Below, piece after piece: positions 32,173-45,754 of a stretch of 64,000 nucleotides of DNA. Position 1 is the first letter of the stretch; each line of letters starts with the position of its first letter. Source of the DNA: Siphonodentalium dalli (Eukaryota; Mollusca; Scaphopoda; Gadilida; Siphonodentaliidae); contig CP136066.1 in assembly GCA_032622095.1 (NCBI GenBank), forward strand, positions 53,596,609 through 53,660,608, read 5' to 3'. A model generated the notes under the pieces. The model was not told the origin of the DNA. It saw only the letters and a program-made list of their open reading frames with translations, and did not search any database. Made by a program: the position numbers and the translations under genes.

Positions 32173-32858
32173 TACCATGTAAGGGTAGTCCTATCATTAT
32201 GGCCATATGACTATGGAATTCAGGACAGTAGTATGTTATAACTCGACTGGGAGGAATACATGTAACTTGTTCCATACTGAATTTTCTAATTCCAATATTT
32301 TGTAGACATCCAAGTTCTAATAATCATACATCTGAAAAACCCAGATTTTGGCAATACAAATAATTAAAAATGACTCTCCAGTCTCCAATAGAAAACATTT
32401 CATTTAACAGCACACTATATCAATTTATTTTGCAAAATATCACATTACCAGTGATATTTTCCTTTAAAATACATCAATAATTCAACCTGACATTATGTCA
32501 GACAGATTCAAAGCAGAACCTGACAACCTATACAAATTTGAATTTGGCATCTGACAATTGTCCCTGTCACACCACTTATTTTGAGCCTTGACGGGCCATG
32601 ATGGATAGTGTCACTAAGTTCACCCTCAGCAAATGTATGGCACCATATTCTGTGGCCCGTTGAGAGTACCAAATTTTCACCACTCTTGGTATTGTGGTTT
32701 TTTTCCCACTCAGTTAAAGGTTTGTGGTTAAAACCAAATTCCACTTGTGGTCAAACTTTGGTACTATGGGTGTGTTCTATTGTTTTTCTCAAAGAGTCTA
32801 TTTTAACTTGTTTTATCTTGCTATTTGGGAGGTTTAGATTTAGAATGGCACACTTTAA

Positions 32859-33078
32859 CTTTCCATGACTGGAGCTTCCTGAAAGTTTGCGAAGACCATG
32901 TGCCAATTGAATCCTCGCATATATAAGAGAATATGTTTGCCTAACATTATTAACCTTGACCTTGTAAGCCAGTGCATTCTCTTATATATGAGGCTCCCTA
33001 TGGAAGACCTGCATATATAAGAGAACACTGGCACATGATCTTTAATGCTGCACCAGCGCCGCTCCCATCATGCAAGTG
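32859..33078. mobile_element. TTAA-type hairpin MITE, near complete
   Basis: TTAA lies at 32855-32858 and 33079-33082. The 220-bp element has CATGACTGGAGCTTCCTGAA at one end and the mirror of GGTGCAGCATTAAAGATCAT at the other. One full and one half hairpin lie inside. The 680 bp before it (32173-32854) holds no recognised gene. Confidence 0.75.
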
Positions 33079-33082
33079 TTAA

Positions 33083-33187
33083 GAATGTGACACACTATAA
33101 CTCTCTCTACCTCGTAAGAATGTGACAGACTATAACTCTCTCTACCTCGTAAGAATGTGACATACTATAACTCTCTCTACCTCGCAG
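33083..33187 (+). repeat. ~40-bp tandem repeat, three units
   Basis: GAATGTGACACACTATAACT-type units followed by CTCTCTACCTCG repeat three times with single-base changes. Confidence 0.9.
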
Positions 33188-35328
33188 GAATATATTATTC
33201 AACAGCATCCAAACTATTATTTTGAGTCAGTAGCGTTTACATCTGATAGCGACTGCACGATAGTACATTTCATGTCTCATTGCCCACTTATGAAACAGAT
33301 GAGGAGACTGCATGGACTTCACATGGAAATAGAACATTCTCACTATTGAATAATCTTTTCTGTGACTGGGATAAAGAGTTATAGTCTGCCAAGTGCGACA
33401 GATATGTTTTCCGATCTATAGTATATATAGTCAAATTCTTACATTCCAGAATATCGTTAATTTTTTTTATTTAATGTTTATACAGATTATGGTTCTTATA
33501 TACTTTGTTAAAGGATTGTTTGCAATAAAGATTATTATGAAAATAATGGACATATTTTCATGTTTCATTCTTTAATTGTGGGGATGTACAGATAGAAGAC
33601 AGAAGCAGACAGCAGGCAGTATTAACCATGACTGGAGCTTCCTGAAATTTTGCGAAAACCATGGAAAGTATAGATGGACCTACTCAGAAAACTACTCAAA
33701 TGTTAAGCTCATATATGCCAAAAAAACGTGAGCAAAAAGTTAAGGGGGTATGTTTTTCTCCCCTGTAGAAAGTCTTGGAACAGAGCGGGACAAGCGTTAC
33801 AGAAGCTGATAGAAGACATATTTATTTCTGGCGGTTATCTGCGTCTCAGCAGAAAATTGGGACAGAGCAGGACAGTGTTACAGAAGCTATAGAATCGTTT
33901 TTATATCTATAGTAGTTATCTGTGTCCCATCAGTAGACCTTGGGACAGCACGGGACAAGTGTTACAGCAACTTATAGAAGTGATTTTATTTCTCAATGTT
34001 ATCGGCATCCCATCCCATCCCACCCCGTCCGTTCGTCTGTCAGTCGTCCGTCTGTCCATCCACTTTTGGTTCCGGATGATAACTTTAGATTGAATCGAGT
34101 GAACTGAACAAAACTTTGAATGTTAGTTTACCACACCAACATACAGATCAAGTTCGAATATGGGTTTCGTCCTCATGATTTTGACTGAGTTATGTCCATT
34201 TTTCGACTTACATTTTACCTGATTTGCGGTTTCCGGATGATAATTTTAGATTGAATCCAGTGAACTGAACCAAATTTGGTATATTATTTTACCACCACAA
34301 AATACAGATCAAGTTCGAACATGGGTTTTGTCCGCATGATTTTGACTGAGTTATGCCCCTTTTTCAACTTAGATTTTACCTGATATGCGGTTTCCAGATG
34401 ACAACTTTAGATTGAATCGAGTGAACTGAACCAAATTTGGTATACAGATCAAGTTCAAATATGGGTTCTGTCCACAAGCCCCACTCTAATCCAGAAACGG
34501 GCGTATTATGCAATGCCCCGACGGCATGCTCTTGTTATTTCTTGTGGTTATCTGCGTCCTACTGGTAGTAGTAACCCTTGGGACAGAGCGGGACAGGTGT
34601 TACATAAACTTACATAATCGTTTTTATTTCTAGTGCTTTATGATCTGTGTCCCAGTAGTAATCCTTGGGACAGCGCGGTAGTAATCCTTGGGACAGCGCG
34701 GGACAAGTGTTACAAACATTTATAGAATCGTTTTTATTTCTATCTCTTCTCAAAAGGTGTGAAAAGACCAATTTTTTCATCGGATGCCTCAAGAAAACCA
34801 TGCGGTGAGAAAAAAGTCCGCCAACCTGACAAATTCAACATACGGATTCAGAAAGTTGAGCATTTAGGCTTACCAAACATGTAGGTCTCATAAATTTCCT
34901 TTCGAGGCGACACCTATCTCCATTTTCGTCTGGCCTATTTAAATATATGCTTAAATAAATTACTAATTTTTTTTTTATAGATATATTTATCCTGAATACA
35001 TGTACCATGATTATTAATAGCCAGGATCAGACACAGTGCATGTGAAGTATGTGTAACTTGTAATATATTAATTAACTATGGCAAGCCGTTTTCACATCTT
35101 TTATGTTTTAGACTTAAGTAAAATTAATTCATGATTTGATTTTATTGTTATTTGACAACATAGGCTACGCAGTTTCATTTATTGTGTTTACTAAGTGATT
35201 TGTTTCTTAATTTGCGCGGTTGTTGAACTCAAGATTATAAGGGTGCACTCGATCGTCGAATTTTGCCAAAACAATAGATTAGAGTGACTCCCCTTATATT
35301 GCTATTGTAATGAAGGCGTGTACTAGAA
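33188..35328. repeat. Intergenic degenerate satellites
   Basis: Two families alternate. Units with CTTGGGACAGAGCGGGACAA and GAATCGTTTTTATTTCTA lie at 33760-34010 and 34540-34745. Units with GTTTCCGGATGATAACTTTA and GACTGAGTTATG, about 165 bp each, lie at 34060-34490 (three copies). The rest is AT-rich and featureless. No gene supported. Confidence 0.6.
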
Positions 35329-35329
35329 T

Positions 35330-35566
35330 ATGGAGGACGAATCCTCACACAGTCAATCTAGACGTGTCTGGTCAATCTTTTCCACTGAGAGTGAGCCTAC
35401 TTTGGATCAATTAGCTTGGTCAGAAGGAACGTGCAAAATAATTTACATACTATATTGCTCAGTGTTAACATGTATTTTATCCCACTATTTGTATAGATTT
35501 GGTCCAAATATAAACCAATTAGCAGCCAGAATTTGTTTAGTGCAGCCTCGATCGAGTGTGGACCGT
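35330..35566 (+). other. Possible 5' exons of an unknown gene (weak)
   Basis: An ATG at 35330 opens MEDESSHSQSRRVWSIF...LDQLAWSEG. A plausible acceptor (ttgtatag, 35489-35496) precedes 35497-35566, which reads FGPNINQLAARICLVQPRSS in a compatible frame and ends at gtaagt (35567). The first exon's donor would be a weak gtgcaa near 35435. The composition looks protein-like but I recognise no family and find no further exons. Treat as a hint only. Confidence 0.2.
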
Positions 35567-35839
35567 GTAAGTTGTAACTTTTTTATCAGGTTTGATCAAG
35601 GGCAAGGGGGGTGGTGGTATTTTATTTACTTGGTCTGACTCGGGTAACATTATTACTAACAACACTGTCTAGGAACTGTTACATCCATCGGAAGTCAATC
35701 TATTCGGCAGCTTTGTGATGGTCCAGGAATGATTTTTAGAATATATGCCTATTATAGATAATTAGGAACCGGGGATTAAGTGACATAATTATGTGGTATA
35801 CGTAGTGAACCGACAAGGGTTAGGTAAAACAATTGGTCT

Positions 35840-36270
35840 TGCAGGGTGGCCCCTACTTTAGATGCCCTAAACGTACACCCAACACATCCCACCTTGATCC
35901 AAAATGGCTGCCGCCCAGAGGGGTCCAAAAATGGCATGGGTCCCATGTTTGCGTTAACCCCTCTGTGGTCGGCCATTTTGCATCGGGTTGGGGTGTATGT
36001 TTATGGTGCCTTGAGGGCCAATCACAACACTCTTTGTATGACCTACATAGTATGTCAATGGGTGGCTGAAAGGGTCGAGCATGGGTCCCCTAGTTCAACC
36101 CCTCTGGGCGGCATCCTTTTTGGATCGGGGTGGGTGTGGTTAATATTTAGGGTTTCTTGGGGGGCCACCATACACCACTCTTGACATAAATCGGTCAAGG
36201 GCCCAGAAATGCATGGGTCCCTATATGATCACCTCTGGGGTCGGTTTAGATTGGTTTGGGAGTCCACCCT
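35840..36270. repeat. GGCATGGGTCCC satellite, block 1
   Basis: Units of ~150 bp share AAATGGCATGGGTCCC, ACCCCTCTGGG.GGC, CATTTTGGATCGGG and CACACTCTTTG..TGACATA. The same units fill 58605-58760 and 60340-60960. 36271-36730 holds no recognised feature except a short CGAGTTTT hairpin near 36700. Confidence 0.75.
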
Positions 36271-36839
36271 ATAACGCCATTAATTTGTTTAATATAACAA
36301 ACCCAATTTTCAAGTAACAATAATTTCTTATAGACATTTCAAACTAGAGTACATTTAATCAAATAGATTCCAATTCTTACTGGAGCATAGCACAATGCTT
36401 CATTTACTGATTTACAATCATGAGGTTCTTTAATTAAGCCTACTTCTATAGTACAAAGCTGATTAAAGACCACTTATGTTATCTGATAAAAGATAAACAA
36501 AGGAAGGCTTACCTAACACAGGTAAATTAATGATATGGTAACTGAGGAAGTAGGATTCAAGGAAGGCAGTTGAAACTACGATAATGGATTCATGGGACTA
36601 CAAACGAAAGCTAAGTTATATATATATTCTTTATTTATTAGGTTTATGACTTTAGCCCTATGATCATGACTTAATTTCTACATGGCAAATTTTATTAGTC
36701 GAGTTTTTTTCCAAAACTCGACTTATAGTTTGATGGGGGACGGTGGGCGGGCGGGAGCAGACGGGCGGCGGGCGGGAGACGGACGGGCGGGCGGCGTGCA
36801 TGTTTTGCTTATAACTCAACCGTTTATTGACGGATTAAA

Positions 36840-37430
36840 ATTTGGTGTGTGAGTACATATCCATGCACGTAAGCTGCAGACAAAAAATCGGGTTCGTCCG
36901 CACATTTATTACAGAGTTATGGCCCTTTGCCATTTTTCACTGATTTTAGTGTCGTTAGCGCAACAACTTCAACAAACGTTATCTGATTCGATTGAAATTT
37001 GGTATATAGGTGTCTCCCAAGAATATCTCGGACGAGTTCGAAAATCGGCCTGGTCCGATAAAATTTGATAGAGTTATGGCCCTTAATTAGTCATTTTTCA
37101 CGAATTTTCAGCTCGTTAGCGCGATAACATCAACAAACGTTATCCGATTTGATTGAAATTTGGTATATAGGTGTCTCCCAAGAATATCTCGGTCGAGTTC
37201 GAAAACCGGCCAGGTCCGATAAAATTTGATAGAGTTATGGCCCTTAATTAGTCATTTTTCGTGAATTTTTAGCTCATTAGCGCGATAACTTCAACAAACG
37301 TCCTCCGATTTGTTTAAAATTTGGAATAGACGTACTTGCCAAGAATATTTCGGACGAGTTCGAAAACCAGCCTGGCCCGATAAAATTTGATAGAGTTATG
37401 GCCCTTAATTAGTCATTTTTCGATTTTACC
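36840..37430. repeat. ~164-bp satellite, three units (duplication unit 1)
   Basis: Repeats of GCGATAACTTCAACAAACGT, ATTTGGTATATAGGTGTCTC, GGACGAGTTCGAAAACCGGC and GAGTTATGGCCCTTAATTAG. It follows a GC-rich (GGGCGGAC)n start at 36735-36800. The homologous array at 40490-41225 has four units. Confidence 0.9.
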
Positions 37431-37665
37431 TATTAATTAGTCTACCGATACTGATGCACACCAATTGCTAATTTCAGGTTCATATGTTGAAATATAACAA
37501 TACATATTTTATAACCAATAGGAGGATTTTATGTCATCATGTCTTCAATTCAATTAAGTCAATCCTACTCCGATATTTATGAATTAGTTGCACATCCAGA
37601 TTATGTATGATTCAACGAGAAGGGCTAGATAAATATTCCTACACAAAGGATAGTTATGGAACCAA

Positions 37666-40383
37666 TAGTGTGGTCGTGGTACGCAAAAAAAGGGGTCAAC
37701 CCAGAAGAAATTGGTATAGAAGCGATCTCGGTGTCATTCAACGCGGGAGAATCTCTGCTACAACATATCCAAAATCCGCTAAAATCCGCTTTGGGCAAAA
37801 TCCAGGATCCAAGATGGCGTCCAACATGGCCGCCTTTAGTCAAAAGAGATTCTGACTGAGATTAATTCGACATAATGAGAACAAATGTTGCCATATTAAT
37901 ACAAATGTATTATGCCACATATCTATAGAAAAAATGGAACCCCTCGCCCCAGATGGCTGCCAAAATGGTGGCCTAAACTCGAAAATTTGAAATTTTTGCC
38001 TAATATCTTAAAGATCAATTCCTGTTGTTTGATAATGGTTCAGACTGGCGACATTGATTAGTCATATTCATGTTAATTCATCATCGGAGCAATGAAAGAT
38101 ACCATAAATGGGGTCCCAGTCTCATATACACCCTCACAAATTTGATTTTACAGAACGCGGTATAAAATTCCACAAAAATCGCCATTGGGATTCCAGTCGT
38201 ATATCAACAAGAAATGGACAGAACTGTACAATGTAAGTTGGGCATACCATTATCTATAATTACTCCAATTCAATGAAACCCAAATTGGCGCTTTGTCTTA
38301 AAATGGCGGTCAAAATATGGAAAATGGCAGATATTTAGAATGGTCGTCAGAGGGTTAGACCCAGAAGAAATTGGTAAAGAAACGGTTTTGTTGTCATTCG
38401 ACGCGGGAGAATCTCGTGTATAACATATCCAAAATCCGCTAAAATCCGCTTTGGGGAAAATACAGAATTCAAGATGGCGTCCAACATGGTCGCCAATAAT
38501 AATGAAAATGTCAAATATGTAGTTATTCACGAAAACCCATTCGACAAAACGCCAATTCGGCACCAATACACATCATTGATTGAAATAAATGTTTTTTGTG
38601 GGTATGAGTAGCCAATCACGATTCAAAATGCTAAGATGGCTACCAAAATGCCACCGAAAATTGTCGAAATTTAAGTTCTGCTCAGAGGAAAGCCGAAACA
38701 ACACTTCGGTTGTGAGCTAACGATGACAGACCTATTAAACATGTTGCCAATAATCTACTACCACAATCAGTTCAGCCCGAAATGTTCCAACTAAGCAGTA
38801 TCTACTGCAGGATCCAACACGATGTCCACTTATTACGAGGGACTATCTGGAAATTAATTAAAAAGAAATTAAATTGCTACGAATCTGGATTATTTGAAAA
38901 CACAGTGTCAACATTTCTACTTATAATGACTATCCGGAACATCAAATATATGGGCATCGGTGGTAGTCCGGAAGCATCAGGCTATAATAGGTTTTCCAGT
39001 GCTGGCGAAAGTGAAAAGGACAGGAGGGAAAAGCGAATAATCTGGGGTTTACTTAATTGGTGGGCAAGTTGGTAATCGGAGCTGGGGAGTTTCAAAGTAA
39101 AATTATTTTCTTCAATATCAAGAGGAAAAATGAAAATTCGCACGTACATTGTATACCCTTCACACTTTATGTGACAATTCCGTGTCATGCGATTGTGGGT
39201 ATATACATGTGGATAGAAACATTCTAGTACATATATAGACGCACCTATATCTTCTACACATTTAGTGAATTTCATCAATGATATGTAGACACAATGTGCG
39301 TCACGGCTGGATCTGACCCGTAGGCGTAAAGGTATCAACCATTTAGCTTGATTAACTGGCATTTCAAGGTTGTCATTGGATAGAAATGCCACATGAACAT
39401 GGTGATTAACAACATGTTTGTCTAAGAAATGTGAACAATGAACATGTTATTTTCCGGATGTTAGACAATCAAACTGCCACATATGGCGATCATCCATGCT
39501 CATCAGAGCACGAAATATGTGCAAATTAATGACACGAAAACTATTTCATGCGGACGACGTACTCTAGACCTACATCCAACGTCATTTCCTATTAACCTTT
39601 ATTGTTTGTACGGACGGTTTCGAGGTTTGAAAATCCCGCTTGTCCAAGAAAACCTCCACATACTTACGGAGTCGATGTGTAAACAATGTATGGGGATAGT
39701 TTCTTCATACATATATGTATTTGGCACACGTATTTTCTAGAACATAAGAGATCACCATTTACCGGAGAGTTGATATCTGGGAAGAGATCAGAGTAAAACT
39801 ACTTTTCTTACATGTCGAATGGGGGATCCATGGGCTACATTTAGTTCCAGCTTGAAACTTGAAAATGATGGCCGAGCCCGAATAGTTAATATTTCGTCGC
39901 ATCAGGGCTATAATGTAACCCACATTTTCAACTTTCCGAGAAAATGAAGGTTGAAGTTTTTAGACAACATTTCTCCTAATGTTGACAAAGCATGACGTAT
40001 TGTTGTATTTATCCCAATGAAAACTGACATTAGCTGTTCATTGAACCACATATTGTTTTCTGTTTATTCCCTCGTTTTCTTTTAAAAAGCAATAGCTTGT
40101 GTGGAGATATGACATGCCAGCGACGATTCGTTTCCGTGCTATAATGAAGTTGTGCTAATAAATGCAGATTAAGCTAAATATGGTGGCAATCGCATGTGTC
40201 TATGAACTAAAAAGTACATATTCTACACTATGAAAATTCACCCATGTGCATCATCATACAGAAATGTGTGGAACAATCACAAAATTTAAATCACCAAATG
40301 ATCACGTGACTAACATGGAGATACTGCCATATAGCACACATTTTAGAATTCACAAACACAAAACAGAAGTCACGTGGACAACC
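37666..40383. mobile_element. Duplicated left part of Academ-like element
   Basis: Copy of 41465-44183, with the same TAGTGTGGTCGT end and CAA flank (37663-37665), produced by the tandem duplication rather than by transposition. It has no right end of its own before unit 2 starts. Confidence 0.85.
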
Positions 40384-40489
40384 TGATGGGGGACGGTGGG
40401 CGGACGGGCGGGAGACGGACGGGCGGGCGGCGTGCATGTTTTGCTTATAACTCAACCGTTTATTGACGAATTAAAATTTGGTGTGTGAG

Positions 40490-41225
40490 TACATATCCAT
40501 GCACGTAAGCTGCAGACAAAAAATCGGGTTCGTCCGCACATTTATTACAGAGTTATGGCCCTTTGCCATTTTTCACTGATTTTAGTGTCGTTAGCGCAAC
40601 AACTTCAACAAACGTTATATGATTCGATTGAAATTTGGTATATAGGTGTCTCCCAAGAATATCTCGGACGAGTTCGAAAACCGGCCTGGTTCGATAAAAT
40701 TTGATAGAGTTATGGCCCTTAATTAGTCATTTTTCACGAATTTTCAGCTCGTTAGCGCGATAACTTCAACAAACGTTATCCGATTTGATTTTTAAATTTG
40801 GTATATAGGTGTCTCCCAAGAATATCTCGGACGAGTTCGAAAACCGGCCTGGTCCGATAAAATTTGATAGAGTTATGGCCCTTAATTAGTCATTTTTCAC
40901 GAATTTTCAGCTCGTTAGCGCGATAACATCAACAAACGTTATCCGATTTGATTGAAATTTGGTATATAGGTGTCTCCCAAGAATATCTCGGTCGAGTTCG
41001 AAAACCGGCCAGGTCCGATAAAATTTGATAGAGTTATGGCCCTTAATTAGTCATTTTTCGTGAATTTTTAGCTCATTAGCGCGATAACTTCAACAAACGT
41101 CCTCCGATTTGTTTAAAATTTGGAATAGACGTACTTGCCAAGAATATTTCGGACGAGTTCGAAAACCAGCCTGGCCCGATAAAATTTGATAGAGTTATGG
41201 CCCTTAATTAGTCATTTTTCGATTT
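40490..41225. repeat. ~164-bp satellite, four units (duplication unit 2)
   Basis: Same units as the 36840 array with one additional copy (TTAGCGCGATAACTTCAAC.. block near 40745-40910), so the unit number changed after the tandem duplication. Confidence 0.88.
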
Positions 41226-41464
41226 TACCTATTAATTAGTCTACCGATACTGATGCACACCAATTGCTAATTTCAGGTTCATATGTTGAAATATAACAAT
41301 ACATATTTTATAACCAATAGGAGGATTTTATGTCATCATGTCTTCAATTCAATTAAGTCAATCCTACTCCGATATTTATGAATTAGTTGCACATCCAGAT
41401 TATGTATGATTCAACGAGAAGGGCTAGATAAATATTCCTACACAAAGGATAGTTATGGAACCAA

Positions 41465-44400
41465 TAGTGTGGTCGTGGTACGCAAAAAAAGGGGTCAACC
41501 CAGAAGAAATTGGTATAGAAGCGATCTCGGTGTCATTCAACGCGGGAGAATCTCTGCTACAACATATCCAAAATCCGCTAAAATCCGCTTTGGGCAAAAT
41601 CCAGGATCCAAGATGGCGTCCAACATGGCCGCCTTTAGTCAAAAGAGATTCTGACTGAGATTAATTCGACATAATGAGAACAAATGTTGCCATATTAATA
41701 CAAATGTATTATGCCACATATCTATAGAAAAAATGGAACCCCTCGCCCCAGATGGCTGCCAAAATGGTGGCCTAAACTCGAAAATTTGAAATTTTTGCCT
41801 AATATCTTAAAGATCAATTCCTGTTGTTTGATAATGGTTCAGACTGGCGACATTGATTAGTCATATTCATGTTAATTCATCATCGGAGCAATGAAAGATA
41901 CCATAAATGGGGTCCCAGTCTCATATACACCCTCACAAATTTGATTTTACAGAACGCGGTATAAAATTCCACAAAAATCGCCATTGGGATTCCAGTCGTA
42001 TATCAACAAGAAATGGACAGAACTTTACAATGTAAGTTGGGCATACCATTATCTATAATTACTCCAATTCAATGAAACCCAAATTGGCGCTTTGTCTTAA
42101 AATGGCGGTCAAAATATGGAAAATGGCAGATATTTAGAATGGTCGTCAGAGGGTTAGACCCAGAAGAAATTGGTAAAGAAACGGTTTTGTTGTCATTCGA
42201 CGCGGGAGAATCTCGTGTATAACATATCCAAAATCCGCTAAAATCCGCTTTGGGGAAAATACAGAATTCAAGATGGCGTCCAACATGGTCGCCAATAATA
42301 ATGAAAATGTCAAATATGTAGTTATTCACGAAAACCCATTCGACAAAACGCCAATTCGGCACCAATACACATCATTGATTGAAATAAATGTTTTTTGTGG
42401 GTATGAGTAGCCAATCACGATTCAAAATGCTAAGATGGCTACCAAAATGGCCACCGAAAATTGTCGAAATTTAAGTTCTGCTCAGAGGAAAGCCGAAACA
42501 ACACTTCGGTTGTGAGCTAACGATGACAGACCTATTAAACATGTTGCCAATAATCTACTACCACAATCAGTTCAGCCCGAAATGTTCCAACTAAGCAGTA
42601 TCTACTGCAGGATCCAACACGATGTCCACTTATTACGAGGGACTATCTGGAAATTAATTAAAAAGAAATTAAATTGCTACGAATCTGGATTATTTGAAAA
42701 CACAGTGTCAACATTTCTACTTATAATGACTATCCGGAACATCAAATATATGGGCATCGGTGGTAGTCCGGAAGCATCAGGCTATAATAGGTTTTCCAGT
42801 GCTGGCGAAAGTGAAAAGGACAGGAGGGAAAAGCGAATAATCTGGGGTTTACTTAATTGGTGGGCAAGTTGGTAATCGGAGCTGGGGAGTTTCAAAGTAA
42901 AATTATTTTCTTCAATATCAAGAGGAAAAATGAAAATTCGCACGTACATTGTATACCCTTCACACTTTATGTGACAATTCCGTGTCATGCGATTGTGGGT
43001 ATATACATGTGGATAGAAACATTCTAGTACATATATAGACGCACCTATATCTTCTACACATTTAGTGAATTTCATCAATGATATGTAGACACAATGTGCG
43101 TCACGGCTGGATCTGACCCGTAGGCGTAAAGGTATCAACCATTTAGCTTGATTAACTGGCATTTCAAGGTTGTCATTGGATAGAAATGCCACATGAACAT
43201 GGTGATTAACAACATGTTTGTCTAAGAAATGTGAACAATGAACATGTTATTTTCCGGATGTTAGACAATCAAACTGCCACATATGGCGATCATCCATGCT
43301 CATCAGAGCACGAAATATGTGCAAATTAATGACACGAAAACTATTTCATGCGGACGACGTACTCTAGACCTACATCCAACGTCATTTCCTATTAACCTTT
43401 ATTGTTTGTACGGACGGTTTCGAGGTTTGAAAATCCCGCTTGTCCAAGAAAACCTCCACATACTTACGGAGTCGATGTGTAAACAATGTATGGGGATAGT
43501 TTCTTCATACATATATGTATCTGGCACACGTATTTTCTAGAACATAAGAGATCACCATTTACCGGAGAGTTGATATCTGGGAAGAGATCAGAGTAAAACT
43601 ACTTTTCTTACATGTCGAATGGGGGATCCATGGGCTACATTTAGTTCCAGCTTGAAACTTGAAAATGATGGCCGAGCCCGAATAGTTAATATTTCGTCGC
43701 ATCAGGGCTATAATGTAACCCACATTTTCAACTTTCCGAGAAAATGAAGGTTGAAGTTTTTAGACAACATTTCTCCTAATGTTGACAAAGCATGACGTAT
43801 TGTTGTATTTATCCCAATGAAAACTGACATTAGCTGTTCATTGAACCACATATTGTTTTCTGTTTATTCCCTCGTTTTCTTTTAAAAAGCAATAGCTTGT
43901 GTGGAGATATGACATGCCAGCGACGATTCGTTTCCGTGCTATAATGAAGTTGTGCTAATAAATGCAGATTAAGCTAAATATGGTGGCAATCGCATGTGTC
44001 TATGAACTAAAAAGTACATATTCTACACTATGAAAATTCACCCATGTGCATCATCATACAGAAATGTGTGGAACAATCACAAAATTTAAATCACCAAATG
44101 ATCACGTGACTAACATGGAGATACTGCCATATAGCACACATTTTAGAATTCACAAACACAAAACAGAAGTCACGTGGACAACCTGAAGCGTCCGATTGGC
44201 TGCTGTTGGACATACGACCTCATAGCACGAATAATTGTAAAGATCGCTGGAGATACGACATTTGCTTCACTGGTTTGTGCGAATATTTGTCATCCAATGC
44301 AAGGACAGTTTGGCCCATCGGATTGGATTTTTTCTCACGATTCGAATGGTATCAAATACTCATTTCCCGCCAAAATGGATATACGACATTATAGCACTGA

Positions 44401-45751
44401 TGAGTCGAGATTTTGTCAACCCGCGGGAAGCCACCAAAAGATTGAAAATAAATAGTTTTGATGTATATGAGCCTCACACATGTATATGAGCCAACTATCA
44501 ACTGCATCCACCACTCACAACTTCCATTATGTGATAAGCTGGGCAGAGTCTACCATTTTCGTTTTGGAACCATATTAGATAAAATTTATTGTTTCTTTTG
44601 GTCTATTTGAGATGGAATGTTTACAAATAAAAGAAACGATCAATTATTTTGTAGACAAGATCTGTTCATCCCTAAATATCAAATGTGACCAGAACCCCAA
44701 AGTCGATTTTGGTTAAATTTCATACCACATTCGTTATAACTTATTAGTGAAGGACCAGAGTAAACTATGATCTAATCTATTAGAAATGTCATTGCTGTAA
44801 TGATCAGTTGACACGATCATTGAAAGAATATACCCATTGTTTCCCAGTTCAGAGAGCAACAAGTGATAAACAGAAGTGATAGAAAATAGTATTTTTCACA
44901 TCGGGTTGCCATTTTGGCAGCCATTTTTGGTACTGATTTTTAAGTTTTTACATAGAGCTAGCATAATGGCATCATAAAGAGGTATACATTCGTATTTATT
45001 TAGTCAATTTTATTCATCAACCACTACTTATAATGGATTGAATGACACTGTGATCAATATCCGCCATTTTCCATATTTTGACCGCCATTTTGGCAGCCAT
45101 TTTGAGACAAAGCGCCAATTTGGGTTTCATTGAATTGGAGTATTTATAGATATTGGTATGCCCAACTTACATTGTACAGTTCTGTCCATTTCTTGTTGAT
45201 ATATGACTGTAATCACAATGGAGAGTTTTGTGGAATTTTATACCGCGTTCTGTAAAATCAAATTTGTGAGGGTGTAGATGAGTCTGGGACCCCATTTATG
45301 GTATCTTTCATTGCTCCAATGATGAATTAACATGAATATGACTAATCAATGTCGCCAGTCTGAACCATTATCAAACAACAGGAATTGATCTTTAAGATAT
45401 TAGGCAAAAACTTCAAATGTTCGAGTTTAGGCCGCCATTTTGGCGGCCATCTGGGACGATGGGTTCCATTTTTGCCATAAACAGGTGGCACAACATTTTA
45501 CCTTTGCAAAAATGTATACATTTGTATACATATGACAACATTTGTTCTCACTGTTATCGAATTAATCTCAGTCAGAGTATCTTTTGACTAACGGCAGCCA
45601 TGTTGGACGCCATCTTGGATCCTGAATTTTGCCCAAAGCGGATTTTAGCGGATTTTGGATATGTTATACACGAGATTCTCCCGCGTCGAATGACACCAAA
45701 ACCGCTTCTATACCAATTTCTTCCGGGTCGAACCCTCTGACGACCACACTA
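41465..45751. mobile_element. Non-autonomous Academ-like element
   Basis: The 4287-bp element has ends TAGTGTGGTCGT and mirror ACGACCACACTA, with a CAA duplication (41462-41464 and 45752-45754). The imperfect inverted repeats span about 670-690 bp (41465-42130 and 45060-45751) and share the first ~190 bp with the 17291 element. AAGATGGCGTCC / ATGGCCGCC words recur in the subterminal zones. The 2.9-kb middle has no transposase or recognisable protein. Its left end and 2.7 kb of interior are also present in duplication unit 1 from 37666, so the locus has two left ends and one right end. Confidence 0.88.
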
Positions 45752-45754
45752 CAA

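Larger units (their letters stand above)
36731..44183. repeat. Near-identical tandem duplication, 3.65 and 3.80 kb
   Basis: Unit 1 is 36731-40383 and unit 2 is 40384-44183. Beyond about 37600 the offset is 3799-3800 and I found only three or four differences in about 2.7 kb (e.g. 38228 g/t, a one-base indel near 38652/42451, 39721 t/c). Unit 2 has one more ~164-bp satellite repeat and lacks 17 bp of the GC-rich start. All three junctions carry TGA, suggesting microhomology. Small open frames in both copies are identical and not protein-like. Confidence 0.93.

Noticed and set aside
37607-43540. Pairs of identical 60-136-codon frames
   Set aside because: They are identical because of the recent tandem duplication, not selection. 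They fall inside a non-autonomous element and have no motifs.
44174-44455. 93-codon frame after the tandem duplication
   Set aside because: Inside a non-autonomous element, with no recognised motif. Overlapping frames on the same strand are equally long.
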